From contig OY762251.1 of NCBI GenBank assembly GCA_963665395.2, positions 3,596,001 through 3,660,000 on the forward strand: a stretch of DNA of 64,000 bases, in the 5' to 3' direction. Below, one piece after another: positions 16,561 to 25,786 of the stretch. Origin of the DNA: Bin87 sp963665395. Lineage in GTDB: Bacteria > Chloroflexota > Dehalococcoidia > Lucifugimonadales > UBA3495. The notes beneath the pieces are model-generated. The model was not told the origin of the DNA. It saw only the letters and a program-made list of their open reading frames with translations, and made no database searches. Position numbers and translations under genes: made by a program. Numbering within the stretch: the first letter of the stretch is position 1; each line of letters starts with the position of its first letter.

Positions 16561-16589
16561 TTGACAGCGATGCGTAAATCGCATAATCT
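16561..16589 (+). promoter_or_regulatory. Sigma-70-type promoter of ABC cassette 2
   Basis: TTGACA (16561-16566), a 17-base spacer and TAATCT (16584-16589). The spacer contains an inverted repeat, GCGAT...ATCGC, that could bind a repressor. The start codon is about 95 bases downstream of the expected transcription start. Confidence 0.75.
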
Positions 16590-16690
16590 GCGGCGCACTT
16601 TTGCGGATATTGTATATCGCCCATGGGAATATGCGGGATCCGCCAGCAAAGAACCGGATTGCTGCGTCGTCTTTACAAGAGGTGGTTACC

Positions 16691-18630
16691 ATGTCGCTAA
16701 AATCCTTCCGAATGCTCATCGGCAGTCTCGCCGGAGCCGCCCTGCTCATGGTAATCGTCGGTTGCGGTGGAACACAGCAACCGGCCGCGCCCGCCCAGCA
16801 GAGCCAACCGGCGGCGCAACAACAGACCGGGCAACAGCCGGCCGCCGGGCAGCAGCAAACCGGCGGACAACAGCAGGCCAGCGGGCAAGAACCGGCCGCC
16901 CCGACCGCCACCACCGCGCCGCCGACGCCTACGCTGCCACCGCTGGCAACGGTTCGTCCAACGAGCACTCCCGCGCCGACAGCGGTGGCGCGCACCGCTC
17001 CGACGCCCATCCCCAGCGGCCCGCCCAAGCACGGCGGCATGGCCCGAATGTCGGCTTACGCCGACACCAAGGACTGGGACCCGCTGGGGTCTTCGTCGTT
17101 GTCCAGCGTGATCTCATATTCCCAGCTATACAACCAGGTCGTCCAGTTCGACACCGAAGACCCCACATTGGTCGTGGGAGACCTGGCGGAAAGCTGGGAG
17201 ACCAATGAGGAAGGCACATCCTTCACCTTCCATCTCCGGATGGAGTCAAGTGGACCGACGGAGAAACGCTCGATGCCGATGACGTGGTGTACACCATGCA
17301 GCGTTACGGCAACCCGTGTAACGGGCGTGGCCGGTCGGGTCTATGGCGAACCTACACCATCCCCATTGAAGTGGTCGAGTTGAAGGACAAGGCCGACTGC
17401 ACGGCACTCAACGCCGACGATGTAGTCCGCAAGGTTGACGACTTGACGGTGGAATACAACCTGGCCTTCGCATCCGGCGCGTTCGTCAAGTTCCTGGCCA
17501 TCGACTACGCGAAAATCCTGCCCAAGCACCTGCTGGAGCAGGGGATTGACCTGAACCTGGCGGAAAACATCCTGAGGCACGGGGCAACGTCAGGGCCGTT
17601 CATCCTGGAGGATTACCAGTCCGGCAACCACTACAAGGTGAACAAGAACCCGGACTATTTCAAGGAAGGGCTACCCTACCTGGACCGGATTGAGCACTTC
17701 ATCATCACGGTGCCGGCTACATTCATCGCCCAGGTGGAGGCAGGACAGATTGACGCCTCCAACGCCGCCGCCAACAACCTGACCGCCCCCGAGAACTACG
17801 CCATAGAAGTTTCGACCAACAGCGAATACGTGGCGCACGAGGTGCTGGGCGGCACCCGCGGTTTCATGCTCAACGTGAAACGGGAGCCCTTCAACGACCA
17901 CCGGGTACGGCAAGCCATCAACCTGGCAGTGGACCGGCAGAAGGTGAACGAGCGGGCGCTGCACGGAGCCGGTCGCGGCCACTGTCCTCTGGTTGGTTTG
18001 GCTCATGACTACGAGGAATGCGCCACTTGGCCCGGGATGAGGCCCAAGGACACTCCGGGCGGACAGGAAGACATCGCCCGGGCCCGGGAATTGATGGCTG
18101 AGGCGGGCTACCCGGACGGTTTCAAGATCGAGTACACCGCCCGGCAGGTAGGCACCTACGTGGTCGAGTGCTCGGTGATCAAGCAGGACCTCGAGGAGTT
18201 CCTGGGCATCACCGGCGAGATTGCGACGTACCCCAGCGCGGCCGGCTACGCCAAGTACGGAACGTCGCGCCCGGCCGACGCCAGAGGCGATTGGGACGTG
18301 GGCTGCCAGGCCGACGGTATGACTGTCTTCGACGTGGACGCTGTGTACGGCGGCATCTTCCTCAAGGGCGGCACCCGCAACTATACGGACTGGAGCGCCC
18401 CCAAACTTGTTGATTGGTTTGAACGACAAAAGGTCGAATTGAACCCGGAGATGCGTAGGCAGATCAACAAGGAAGCCGAAATCTGGCTGCATAGTTTCGA
18501 GGACAACCACTGGGTGAGCCTGACCCTGGGGCGGAATTTCTGGGTGATGAACCGGGACATGAAGGGGTTCAACGCGCCGCAGACCGTTCAGTACGGGTTC
18601 AAGCACGAGAATCTGTGGTGGGACCGATAG
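16691..18630 (+). pseudogene. Oligopeptide ABC substrate-binding lipoprotein, frameshifted
   Basis: The N-terminal frame (16691 onward) gives a lipoprotein signal with a lipobox ending at Cys25 (VIVGC). A Gln/Pro/Ala/Thr-rich linker of about 90 residues and the start of an SBP_bac_5 domain (MSAYADTKDWDPLGSSSL) follow. At about 17239 one base is missing: FTFHLR continues as DGVKWTDGETLDADDVV only in the next frame, which then runs cleanly to 18630. The rest matches the intact paralogue at 21774 throughout. It is either a recent inactivation or an assembly error; no other damage is seen. Confidence 0.88.
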
Positions 18631-18693
18631 CGTTTTCAACGCCGTAACGATCACAGAATCATCGGACGGTTGGACATTAGGTTTGTCTCAAGG

Positions 18694-18725
18694 CAAGCGG
18701 GGCGAGCAATGGGCCGCCCCGCTTG
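18694..18725 (+). terminator. Hairpin between binding protein and permease genes (cassette 2)
   Basis: The arms CAAGCGGGGCG (18694-18704) and CGCCCCGCTTG (18715-18725) are perfectly complementary around a 10-base loop, with no T run. Such a stem in this position typically stabilises the upstream mRNA and lowers permease expression relative to the binding protein. Cassette 3 has an unrelated palindrome in the same place. Confidence 0.6.
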
Positions 18726-18752
18726 TTGCAGAGTTTCCGGCGAGGGTTGGCA

Positions 18753-19706
18753 ATGCGACAGTACGCAATCAAACGAATTGGCCTGTTCATACCTACGGTG
18801 TTGCTGGTCACGATTATTGTTTTCGTGGTGATGCGGCTGATCCCCGGGGATCCCGCGCTGGCAATTCTGAGCGCTGACGACGCGGTGTACACGCAGGAAG
18901 AGCTGGCGCAACTCCGGGCCGAACTGGGAACGGACCGCCCCATCGTGGTGCAGTACGCTGAATGGATGGGCGGGCTGTTCAGAGGCGATTTCGGCACCTC
19001 TTACTGGTGGGGCGGGCCGGTCATGGAGCGGCTGGGTGAACGGATCCCGGTAACCATCGAGCTGGCGCTGCTGGGTATCGCTCTCGCGGTGGTATGCGCC
19101 GTTCCCCTGGGCGTTATATCCGCCATCAAGCCCGACAGCCCATTGGACTACGCATCCCGGATATTCACGCTGGTCGGCATTTCCATACCGACGTTCTTCA
19201 GTGGCATCCTGTTGACGATACTACTGATCCGAGCGTTCGGTTGGTTGCCGCCCCTGGGCTACGAAGACATTTGGGAAGACCCATGGACCAATATCAAGCA
19301 GTTGTTGCTGCCGGCGTTGGCGCTCGGCTTCTACGACATGGCGTTCATCGCGCGGGTGACCCGCTCCTCCATGATGGAGATTTTGCGCGAGGACTACATG
19401 AGAACCGCCCGGGCCAAGGGCCTGCGGGAGACCGTAGTGCTGGCGCGACACGGGTTGAAGAACGCGGTTCTCCCGGTACTTACCATTTCAGGCTGGCAGT
19501 TCGGGCGTCTATTCGGCGGCACGGTAATCATCGAAAAGATTTTCCTGATACCGGGCGTGGGGCAGTTGCTGATCGACGCGATTTACCAGCGGGACTTTCC
19601 GACCATTCAAGCGGTCATAGTGATTGTTGCCCTGTCCATTGTCGTGGTCAACCTCCTGGTTGACCTGCTGTACGGGTGGCTTGACCCCCGGATCAGATAC
19701 GCCTAG
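18753..19706 (+). CDS. Dipeptide/oligopeptide ABC permease, DppB type (cassette 2)
   Basis: A 317-residue permease. The start MRQYAIKRIGLFIPT at 18753 is shared word for word in style with its paralogue at 23823. MRLIPGDPALAIL, six membrane segments and the EAA loop (EDYMRTARAKGLRETVVLAR) are present. It ends in LLYGWLDPRIRYA, the family's normal C-terminus. Its DppC partner is 49 bp downstream. ATPase subunits are not encoded nearby. Confidence 0.94.
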   Translation: MRQYAIKRIGLFIPTVLLVTIIVFVVMRLIPGDPALAILSADDAVYTQEELAQLRAELGTDRPIVVQYAEWMGGLFRGDFGTSYWWGGPVMERLGERIPVTIELALLGIALAVVCAVPLGVISAIKPDSPLDYASRIFTLVGISIPTFFSGILLTILLIRAFGWLPPLGYEDIWEDPWTNIKQLLLPALALGFYDMAFIARVTRSSMMEILREDYMRTARAKGLRETVVLARHGLKNAVLPVLTISGWQFGRLFGGTVIIEKIFLIPGVGQLLIDAIYQRDFPTIQAVIVIVALSIVVVNLLVDLLYGWLDPRIRYA

Positions 19707-19755
19707 ATGAGACAGGAATCGCGGGCAACCATCGGGTAACGACGGAGCATCACTC

Positions 19756-20673
19756 ATGGCGACGTACAACACGGGACAAACGGCGGAACCGACGTCAGTC
19801 GAAGCGCAACTGCTGGATATGCGGCCCAAGCAGACCGTGCTGCAAAAGGTGGCTGCTTTCGCTCGGACCAAGCCGCTCGGAGCGGTCAGCGCCGGCATCA
19901 TCATCCTCACCATTCTGACGGCGGTTTTTTCGCAGCTTATCGTGCCTTACGACCCTCTGGATTTGGCGCACGAGCCATTCATCGGGCCTCAGCCGGGGGC
20001 GCTGCTGGGGGCCGACGAATTGGGGAGAGACGTGCTCAGCCGTATAATCTACGGCGCCCGGGTGTCGATGTACGTCGGCTTGATGAGCGTGATAATCGGC
20101 ATCAGCCTGGGAACGGTTATCGGCATTCTCAGCGCTTACGTCGGGGGAGCGCTGGATCTTGCCATCCAACGCGTCGTGGACGCGCTGATGGCGTTTCCGG
20201 CCATCATTATGGCATTGGGCCTTACGGCGGCGCTGGGGCCGTCGATTAACAACATCGTCGCGGCGCTGGTGGTGATCCTGATGCCGGGCGCGATCCGGGT
20301 GATTCGTTCCCAGGTCTTGAGCATCAAGGAATTGGATTACACGCTGGCGGCCGAGGCGATTGGCGCTCGCCCCTGGCGGATAATGCTACGGCATATCATG
20401 CCCAATGTTGCGGCCAGCTACATCGTGCTGAGCACGATCACCCTTGGACTGGCCATTATCATTGAGGCGTCACTTACCTTCCTCGGTGTAGGGGTATCGC
20501 CGGACATACCGACGTGGGGCGGGATGCTGACGGAGGGGGCGCAGAAGTACATCCGCACCGCGTGGTGGCTGGCGGTGTTCCCCGGTTTGGCGATCTCGAT
20601 CGTTGTTTTCGCGATTAACTTCCTGGGCGACGCCTTGCGTGACACCTTGGATCCACGGCTGCGGGGGCGGTAG
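19756..20673 (+). CDS. Dipeptide/oligopeptide ABC permease, DppC type (cassette 2)
   Basis: A 305-residue permease. An N-terminal cytoplasmic stretch with LLDMRPKQTVLQKVAAFART precedes the first membrane segment. The EAA loop is DYTLAAEAIGARPWRIMLRH and the FLGVGVSPDIPTWGGML block is conserved. It ends normally at DPRLRGR, unlike the run-on DppC of cassette 1. The start follows CGGAGCATCACTC. Nearest relative in the window is the gene at 24822. Confidence 0.94.
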   Translation: MATYNTGQTAEPTSVEAQLLDMRPKQTVLQKVAAFARTKPLGAVSAGIIILTILTAVFSQLIVPYDPLDLAHEPFIGPQPGALLGADELGRDVLSRIIYGARVSMYVGLMSVIIGISLGTVIGILSAYVGGALDLAIQRVVDALMAFPAIIMALGLTAALGPSINNIVAALVVILMPGAIRVIRSQVLSIKELDYTLAAEAIGARPWRIMLRHIMPNVAASYIVLSTITLGLAIIIEASLTFLGVGVSPDIPTWGGMLTEGAQKYIRTAWWLAVFPGLAISIVVFAINFLGDALRDTLDPRLRGR

Positions 20674-20791
20674 CCACCAACCACATCGCGCTACAAGGGA
20701 AAATCTGGACCAGAGTCGCCAATGATTGCAACCGCTGCTTTGGCAAAGCAACGCCGGGCTGATATAGTGGAAACATCAGGCAGGGCGTATC

Positions 20792-21181
20792 ATGGCAACT
20801 CCGGAAACGCAAACCGGCCGAATTGAAGCCGCCGGGCTTCCAGCGGCGGAAGAGCGAAAATCGTCCAGACGGTTTATCACAACCGCCTGGTGGGCCCGGC
20901 GCTACCGGGAATTGTCGTGGCCGTGGCGATTCAACCTCGCCATCCTGGTCCTGGCAGTGCTGAACGCAGTAACTATCCTGATTGCGGACGCTTTTGGCAG
21001 AGAGGTGGTGGTCGCAATCTGTAGCGCCATTTACTCCGCCGTAGTGTTGGTATGGATATCTGGGTTCTGCGTTCAGATGTTGCTATTAGTCAGAGGTTTT
21101 TTTTCCTCGACGAGAACTACGCCACCATCGGATCCAGGAAACGGTTCGGGCAACGATATAGTGACAGAAACCGATCGCTAA
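20792..21181 (+). CDS. Two-helix membrane protein, unknown
   Basis: A 129-residue protein with a charged N-terminal third, two hydrophobic segments (residues about 48-66, FNLAILVLAVLNAVTILIA, and about 73-100, VVVAICSAIYSAVVLVWISG) and a polar Ser/Thr/Pro-rich tail. AGGGCG precedes the ATG. No family recognised. Its 3' end is antisense to another possible membrane-protein frame (21086-21376, minus), so at most one of these may be real. Confidence 0.5.
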   Translation: MATPETQTGRIEAAGLPAAEERKSSRRFITTAWWARRYRELSWPWRFNLAILVLAVLNAVTILIADAFGREVVVAICSAIYSAVVLVWISGFCVQMLLLVRGFFSSTRTTPPSDPGNGSGNDIVTETDR

Positions 21182-21376
21182 TACTACGTATGGGGAGACC
21201 GCAAACCCCAGGCCGACACATTTATTCACCGCTGGTTCCGGTAAGCATTGATCGATTTGGGGTGGCAAATCGAGGTTAGAAACCTCGTTCAAACCCGCCA
21301 GCATAAGAGCCATCACTATCCAGGGTCTCAAAGAACTTGGAACCCGGTCTATTTGTTCGCGCAAGAAATCCCACAT
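21086..21376 (-). CDS. Possible small membrane protein, overlapping opposite gene
   Basis: A 96-residue minus-strand frame with two hydrophobic stretches (PWIVMALMLAGL and VGLGFAVSPYVVLAIGFCHY) followed by a basic tail (RWWRSSRRGKK), a sensible topology. There is no clear ribosome-binding site, and 96 bp overlap the plus-strand gene. Listed because two thirds of it lies in otherwise empty sequence. Confidence 0.28.
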   Translation of the reverse strand: MWDFLREQIDRVPSSLRPWIVMALMLAGLNEVSNLDLPPQIDQCLPEPAVNKCVGLGFAVSPYVVLAIGFCHYIVARTVSWIRWWRSSRRGKKTSD

Positions 21377-21518
21377 AGCGGGGCTGGCCGTTCACGTCAA
21401 ATTGCGCGGGCAGTTTAGCATAGCCGCTCCAAAGCCCAACTTACTGGAAGACGCCCTACCCGACACGCCAGCCTCCGGCTAGGTGGACGATAAGAGCGCG
21501 GCGATTAGCCTCTTTATG

Positions 21519-21548
21519 AAAAGCCCTTCCCGCTGGGAGGGGCTTTTT
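21519..21548 (+). terminator. Rho-independent terminator
   Basis: AAAAGCCCTTCCC pairs with GGGAGGGGCTTTT (one G-T wobble) around a 4-base loop and is followed by TTG. It lies some 340 bp past the nearest plus-strand gene, so it either ends a long 3' untranslated region or an unrecognised small transcript. It also insulates the promoter of cassette 3 about 50 bp downstream. Confidence 0.8.
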
Positions 21549-21594
21549 TGTAGTCATTTTTCGTAGCGATGATTCACGATTTCGTTGTCCACTA

Positions 21595-21623
21595 TTGACA
21601 CGCGGTTATTGCTCCGATAGTAT
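21595..21623 (+). promoter_or_regulatory. Sigma-70-type promoter of ABC cassette 3
   Basis: TTGACA (21595-21600), a 17-base spacer and TAGTAT (21618-21623). It lies just after a strong terminator, which isolates it from upstream transcription. The leader to the ATG at 21774 is about 145 bases. Confidence 0.75.
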
Positions 21624-21646
21624 TCCCCGCACTGTCGCTCGCGGAT

Positions 21647-21662
21647 TGTGGCGATTTTCACA
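21647..21662. promoter_or_regulatory. CRP/FNR-like inverted repeat downstream of the promoter
   Basis: TGTGG-CGATTT-TCACA has the TGTGA-N6-TCACA shape with one mismatch. It lies about 18 to 33 bases after the expected transcription start, where a bound protein would repress. The regulator is unknown and chance occurrence is possible. Confidence 0.3.
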
Positions 21663-21773
21663 AATTGTCACGACCGGGGGTTTTCCATACCCAATCGGAG
21701 GGCATCGTTTGCCGACTGCCTGACCGGATCAAAACAATTTCGTCGCTATGACGTCGGGAGGATCACACCAGAT

Positions 21774-23723
21774 ATGAAGCCATCCAATTTTGGCCGACCG
21801 TTCGCGCGGACGCTGCTGCCTCTGGCGGGAGCAGTTGCGCTGGTGGTCGGCATCGCCTGCGGCGGGGCCTCGGAGGCTCCCGCTCCCGCGGCTCCGGCTG
21901 CGCCAGCAGCGCCGGCGGCCCAACAGCAACAGCAAGCGGCTCCGGCAGCTCCGGCCGCCGCGCAACCTACCAACACCCCGATACCGCAGGCGGTGGCCGC
22001 TACCGTGCGCCCGACCAACACCCCGGCGCCTACGGCCGTGCCGCGGGTGGCCGCCACGCCGACGCCCAGCGCCGGCCCCGTGTACGGGGGCACTCTGCTG
22101 ATGTCGGCCTACGCCGACACCAAAGACTGGGATCCGCTGGGATCTTCGTCCCTTTCCAGCGTGATTTCCTACTCCCAGCTGTACAACCAGATTGTGCAGT
22201 TCGACACGGTGGACACTGCCGCCATCACCGGCGACCTGGCCGAATCCTGGGACGTCAGCCCCGATGGTCTGACTTATACTTTCCACCTGCGGGATGATAT
22301 GCAGTGGACCGACGGCACCGAGATTACTTCGGCGGACATCATCACCACGATGAAGCGTTACGCCAACCCCTGCAACGGCACGGGGCGCTCCGGCCTCTGG
22401 CGCAACTACACTGTCAAGATGGAAGTGGTTGATAAAGACGGCGGCGACTGCACGCCCACGAACCAGGACGCGGTATTGCGCGCCATTGACGACAAGACCG
22501 TCGAGTTCAACCTCCAGTTCGCCTCCGGCACCTTCATCAAGTTCCTGGCTATTGACTACGCCAAGGTCTTGCCGGGTCATATGCTGGACTCCGATCCCAA
22601 TTGCGAGATCCGCGACGCCGCCAACCCCTGCTTCTTGAACCTGGGCGAGAACATCATTGACCGGGGCACCACCTCCGGCCCGTTCCTCCTGGAAGAGTAC
22701 CAGGTTGGCGACTTCTACAAGGTGAACAAGAACCCGGACTACTTCAAGGACGGGCGCCCCTACGTTGACCGGATTGAGCACTACATCTTCCCCGGCACCG
22801 CCAAGGACCGGCTCATTGCCCAGTTTGAGGCCGGTCAGCTCGACATGGGCAACGGCGGGTTCAACAACCTGTCTCCCACCCAGAACCTGGACCTGGAGAA
22901 GAGCACCGACGGGGAGTACGTAGCGCATCCCATTCCGGCCGGCACCAACTGGGGCCTGATGCTCAACGTCAAAAAGCCGCAGTTCCAGGACCACAAGGTG
23001 CGCCAGGCCATCAACCTGGCCATTGACCGGCAAGAGATTGACGAGCGGGTCTTCGACAATACCTCCGGCAGCTACTGCCCGCTGATGGGCCTGGCCCACT
23101 CCAACGAGGAGTGCAACAGCTGGCCCGGGATTCGCCCGAAAGATACTCCGGAAGGTCAGCAAGACTTGGCCGACGCCAAGGCGCTGATGGCCGAGGCCGG
23201 CGTACCCGACGGCTTTGAAGTCCAGTACACCGTGCGCCAGGTCGGCAACTATCCTGACCAGTGCCAGATCGTCAAGCAGCAGTTGCAGGATGCCCTGGGC
23301 ATCACCGGCGACATCGAGACCCTACCCAGCGCGGCCGGCTACGCCAAGTACGGAACCTCGCGGGCGGAAGGGTCGTCCGGCGACTGGGAGATCAGTTGCC
23401 AGGGCGAGGGCATGGTGGTGTACGACCTGGACGCCATTTACGGTGGCGTGTACCTCAAGGGCGGCACCCGCAACTACACCGACTGGTCCAACGACCAGGT
23501 GGTCGAATGGTTCGAGCGCCAGAAGGTTGAACTTGACCTTGACGCCCGCCGGGAGATCAACAAGGAAGCCGAACTCTGGTTGCACAGCTTTGAGGATAAC
23601 CACTGGGTTACCATGCAGTTGGGCGGCCTGCTTTGGATGGTCCACCGGGACGTGAAGGGCTTCAACGCTCCTCAAACCGTGCAGTACCAGTTCAAGCACG
23701 AAGACCTGTGGCTGGACCGCTAG
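21774..23723 (+). CDS. Oligopeptide ABC transporter substrate-binding lipoprotein (cassette 3)
   Basis: A 649-residue SBP_bac_5 protein. The start MKPSNFGRPFARTLL at 21774 gives a short basic N-terminus, a hydrophobic core and a probable lipidation Cys29 (VGIACGG). A linker of about 80 residues rich in Ala, Pro, Gln and Thr tethers the domain to the membrane. The domain begins near YGGTLLMSAYADTKDWDP and continues to FKHEDLWLDR. GGGAGG lies 12 bases upstream. It captures the substrate outside the cell for the permeases at 23823 and 24822. It is the intact paralogue of the frameshifted gene at 16691. Confidence 0.93.
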   Translation: MKPSNFGRPFARTLLPLAGAVALVVGIACGGASEAPAPAAPAAPAAPAAQQQQQAAPAAPAAAQPTNTPIPQAVAATVRPTNTPAPTAVPRVAATPTPSAGPVYGGTLLMSAYADTKDWDPLGSSSLSSVISYSQLYNQIVQFDTVDTAAITGDLAESWDVSPDGLTYTFHLRDDMQWTDGTEITSADIITTMKRYANPCNGTGRSGLWRNYTVKMEVVDKDGGDCTPTNQDAVLRAIDDKTVEFNLQFASGTFIKFLAIDYAKVLPGHMLDSDPNCEIRDAANPCFLNLGENIIDRGTTSGPFLLEEYQVGDFYKVNKNPDYFKDGRPYVDRIEHYIFPGTAKDRLIAQFEAGQLDMGNGGFNNLSPTQNLDLEKSTDGEYVAHPIPAGTNWGLMLNVKKPQFQDHKVRQAINLAIDRQEIDERVFDNTSGSYCPLMGLAHSNEECNSWPGIRPKDTPEGQQDLADAKALMAEAGVPDGFEVQYTVRQVGNYPDQCQIVKQQLQDALGITGDIETLPSAAGYAKYGTSRAEGSSGDWEISCQGEGMVVYDLDAIYGGVYLKGGTRNYTDWSNDQVVEWFERQKVELDLDARREINKEAELWLHSFEDNHWVTMQLGGLLWMVHRDVKGFNAPQTVQYQFKHEDLWLDR

Positions 23724-23771
23724 TCGATGCGCCGGAGCGGGCCACACGGGATGAAGGTTCGATAAACCGAC

Positions 23772-23803
23772 GTGCAGGGGCGAATGATCATTCGCCCCTG
23801 CAC
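23772..23803. repeat. Perfect 32-bp palindrome (GGGGCGAAT type), copy 2
   Basis: GTGCAGGGGCGAATGA faces TCATTCGCCCCTGCAC with no gap. It lies between the binding-protein and permease genes of cassette 3, in the same place where cassette 2 has a different hairpin, so it may set the expression ratio there. Confidence 0.8.
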
Positions 23804-23822
23804 TGTGCGAAAGGCAGATGCC

Positions 23823-24779
23823 ATGCGACAGTACGCATTGAAACGCATTGCGCTGATTATCCCCACCGTGCTGCTGGTGTCGATCATCGTGTTCACGGTG
23901 ATGCGATTGTTGCCGGGGGATCCGGCCCTGGTGATCTTGAGCGAAGGCGACGCAGCGTTCACCCAGGAAGAATTGGAAGATCTCCGGAGGCAGCTGGGAA
24001 CCGACCGTCCCATAGTCGTCCAGTACGGCGACTGGATCTACGGCCTGGTGCAGGGGGATTTGGGCACTTCAATCTGGCGGTCGGGACAGCCGGTTTCCAA
24101 ACTGGTCGGCGACCGGATTTTCCGCACGCTGGAATTGGCGGTGTTGGCGATCCTGATCGCGGTGGTTTTCGCGGTGCCGCTGGGAGTGATTTCCGCAATT
24201 AAGCCGGACAGCGTTATCGACTATTTCGCCAGAGTCATTGCCCTGGTGGGAATTTCCGTTCCTACATTCTTCGCGGGCCTGTTGGTTGTGCTGGTGCTAT
24301 CCCGTGGCTTCGGCTGGCTGCCGCCCCTGGGGTACACGGATCTGTGGGATGACCCATGGAAGAACATTCAGCAGATGTTCCTGCCGGCGTTGGCCCTGGG
24401 TTTCTATGATATGGCCTTCATCGCCCGGGTTACGCGCTCCTCCATGATGGAGATAATCCGCGAAGATTACATGCGGACGGCGCGGGCCAAAGGACTGGCG
24501 GAGCGGATAGTCCTGGTGCGGCACGGGTTGAAAAACGCGGTTTTGCCCATCCTGACGATATCGGGGTGGCAATTCGGCCGACTGTTCGGCGGGACCGTGA
24601 TCATCGAAAGCATCTTCAAGGTTCCGGGCATCGGAACTCTGCTCATCGAAACCGTGTTCCAGCGGGACTTCCCCACCATCCAGGCCATCATCATTGTTAT
24701 AGCGGTGTCCATCGTCATCATCAACCTGCTGGTTGACCTGCTATACGGGCTGCTCGACCCGCGCATCCGGTATGCCTAG
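23823..24779 (+). CDS. Dipeptide/oligopeptide ABC permease, DppB type (cassette 3)
   Basis: A 318-residue permease closely related to 18753-19706. The start MRQYALKRIALIIPT lies just after the palindrome, with AAAGGCAGATGCC upstream. MRLLPGDPALVIL, the EAA loop (EDYMRTARAKGLAERIVLVR) and the C-terminal LLYGLLDPRIRYA are all present. It works with the DppC encoded 42 bp downstream and the lipoprotein upstream. Confidence 0.94.
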   Translation: MRQYALKRIALIIPTVLLVSIIVFTVMRLLPGDPALVILSEGDAAFTQEELEDLRRQLGTDRPIVVQYGDWIYGLVQGDLGTSIWRSGQPVSKLVGDRIFRTLELAVLAILIAVVFAVPLGVISAIKPDSVIDYFARVIALVGISVPTFFAGLLVVLVLSRGFGWLPPLGYTDLWDDPWKNIQQMFLPALALGFYDMAFIARVTRSSMMEIIREDYMRTARAKGLAERIVLVRHGLKNAVLPILTISGWQFGRLFGGTVIIESIFKVPGIGTLLIETVFQRDFPTIQAIIIVIAVSIVIINLLVDLLYGLLDPRIRYA

Positions 24780-24821
24780 ACCCAGTGCGAAGCGTTGGAC
24801 CCGACCACGGAGAATTGCTGA

Positions 24822-25751
24822 ATGACTACGATCAACGCCGGGCAGGGACTGTCTGTTGCCGACGGCGACGCTCAACTGCTGGAAATGCGTCCGCGGCAGA
24901 CGCAGGCGCAAAAGCTGGTCAGCTTCGCCAGAACCAAGCCATTGGGAGCGGTCAGCGCGGTCATTATTCTGGTGACCATTCTGGCGGCGGCGGTCTCCTA
25001 CGCGATACCGGGTGTTTTGCCTCACGATCCCCTGGACGTGCGCGCGCACGAGGAGAAATACCTGCCGCCGCAACCCGGGGCATGGCTGGGGAGCGACCAT
25101 TTGGGAAGGGACGAGCTGAGCCGCCTCATCGCCGGTTCGCAAATCTCTATCTACGTGGGTTTGCTCAGCGTCGGTATCGGCGTGACGCTTGGCGCCCTCA
25201 TCGGCATTATCAGCGCATACGTCGGCGGCGTGGTTGACTTGACCATTCAACGGTTGGTTGACGCGATGATGGCATTCCCTCCCATCATCCTGGCGTTGGG
25301 ACTGGTGGCGGTTTTGGGAGGCTCCGCCAACAACGTCATCATTGCCTTGTTGGTCATCCTGTTGCCGGGCACCATCAGAGTAATCCGTTCCCAGGTACTA
25401 AGCATCAAGGAACTGGATTATACGTTGGCGGCCACCGCCATCGGAGCCGGTTCCATCCGCATCATGCTGCGCCACATTTTGCCCAACGTGGTGGCCAGCT
25501 ATATCGTGCTGGGAACAATTACCCTCGGTTTTGCCATCATCATCGAGGCGTCGCTGTCCTTCCTGGGGGTGGGCGTACCGCCGGACATTCCCACTTGGGG
25601 CGGAATGCTGACCAGGGGCACTGAGGAAATCCGCATTGCCTGGTGGCTGGCGGTGTTCCCCGGGATTGCCATATCGGTGGTGGTGTTCGCCATCAACTTT
25701 CTGGGCGACGCGCTGCGCGATACGCTGGATCCACGGTTGCGGGGACGGTAG
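24822..25751 (+). CDS. Dipeptide/oligopeptide ABC permease, DppC type (cassette 3)
   Basis: A 309-residue permease with the same N-terminal LLEMRPRQTQAQKLVSFART opening as its cassette-2 paralogue, EAA loop DYTLAATAIGAGSIRIMLRH and FLGVGVPPDIPTWGGML. It ends at DPRLRGR, followed 35 bp later by a strong terminator. GGAG lies 11 bases before the ATG. No ATPase gene follows. Confidence 0.94.
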   Translation: MTTINAGQGLSVADGDAQLLEMRPRQTQAQKLVSFARTKPLGAVSAVIILVTILAAAVSYAIPGVLPHDPLDVRAHEEKYLPPQPGAWLGSDHLGRDELSRLIAGSQISIYVGLLSVGIGVTLGALIGIISAYVGGVVDLTIQRLVDAMMAFPPIILALGLVAVLGGSANNVIIALLVILLPGTIRVIRSQVLSIKELDYTLAATAIGAGSIRIMLRHILPNVVASYIVLGTITLGFAIIIEASLSFLGVGVPPDIPTWGGMLTRGTEEIRIAWWLAVFPGIAISVVVFAINFLGDALRDTLDPRLRGR

Positions 25752-25786
25752 TCGTCGCAGCCGTTGCAGACGGGATGTTGGTGTTA

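Larger units (their letters stand above)
16366..16690 (+). promoter_or_regulatory. AT-rich regulatory region of ABC cassette 2
   Basis: A 325-bp region between divergent genes, conspicuously AT-rich from about 16490. It holds a palindrome (16523-16540), a near-consensus promoter (16561-16589) and a roughly 100-base leader up to the ATG at 16691, preceded by AGAGGTGGTTACC. Confidence 0.65.

Noticed and set aside
17230..17250. Programmed frameshifting in the cassette-2 binding protein
   Set aside because: No slippery heptamer or downstream pseudoknot is visible, and the paralogue is read in one frame.
21379..21550. A small RNA or tRNA gene before the terminator
   Set aside because: No cloverleaf, T-loop or known RNA motif can be made out; only the terminator itself is supported.
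21729..23162. A 477-codon minus-strand open frame opposite the binding protein
   Set aside because: Antisense shadow of a strongly supported SBP_bac_5 gene; no start signal or domain.
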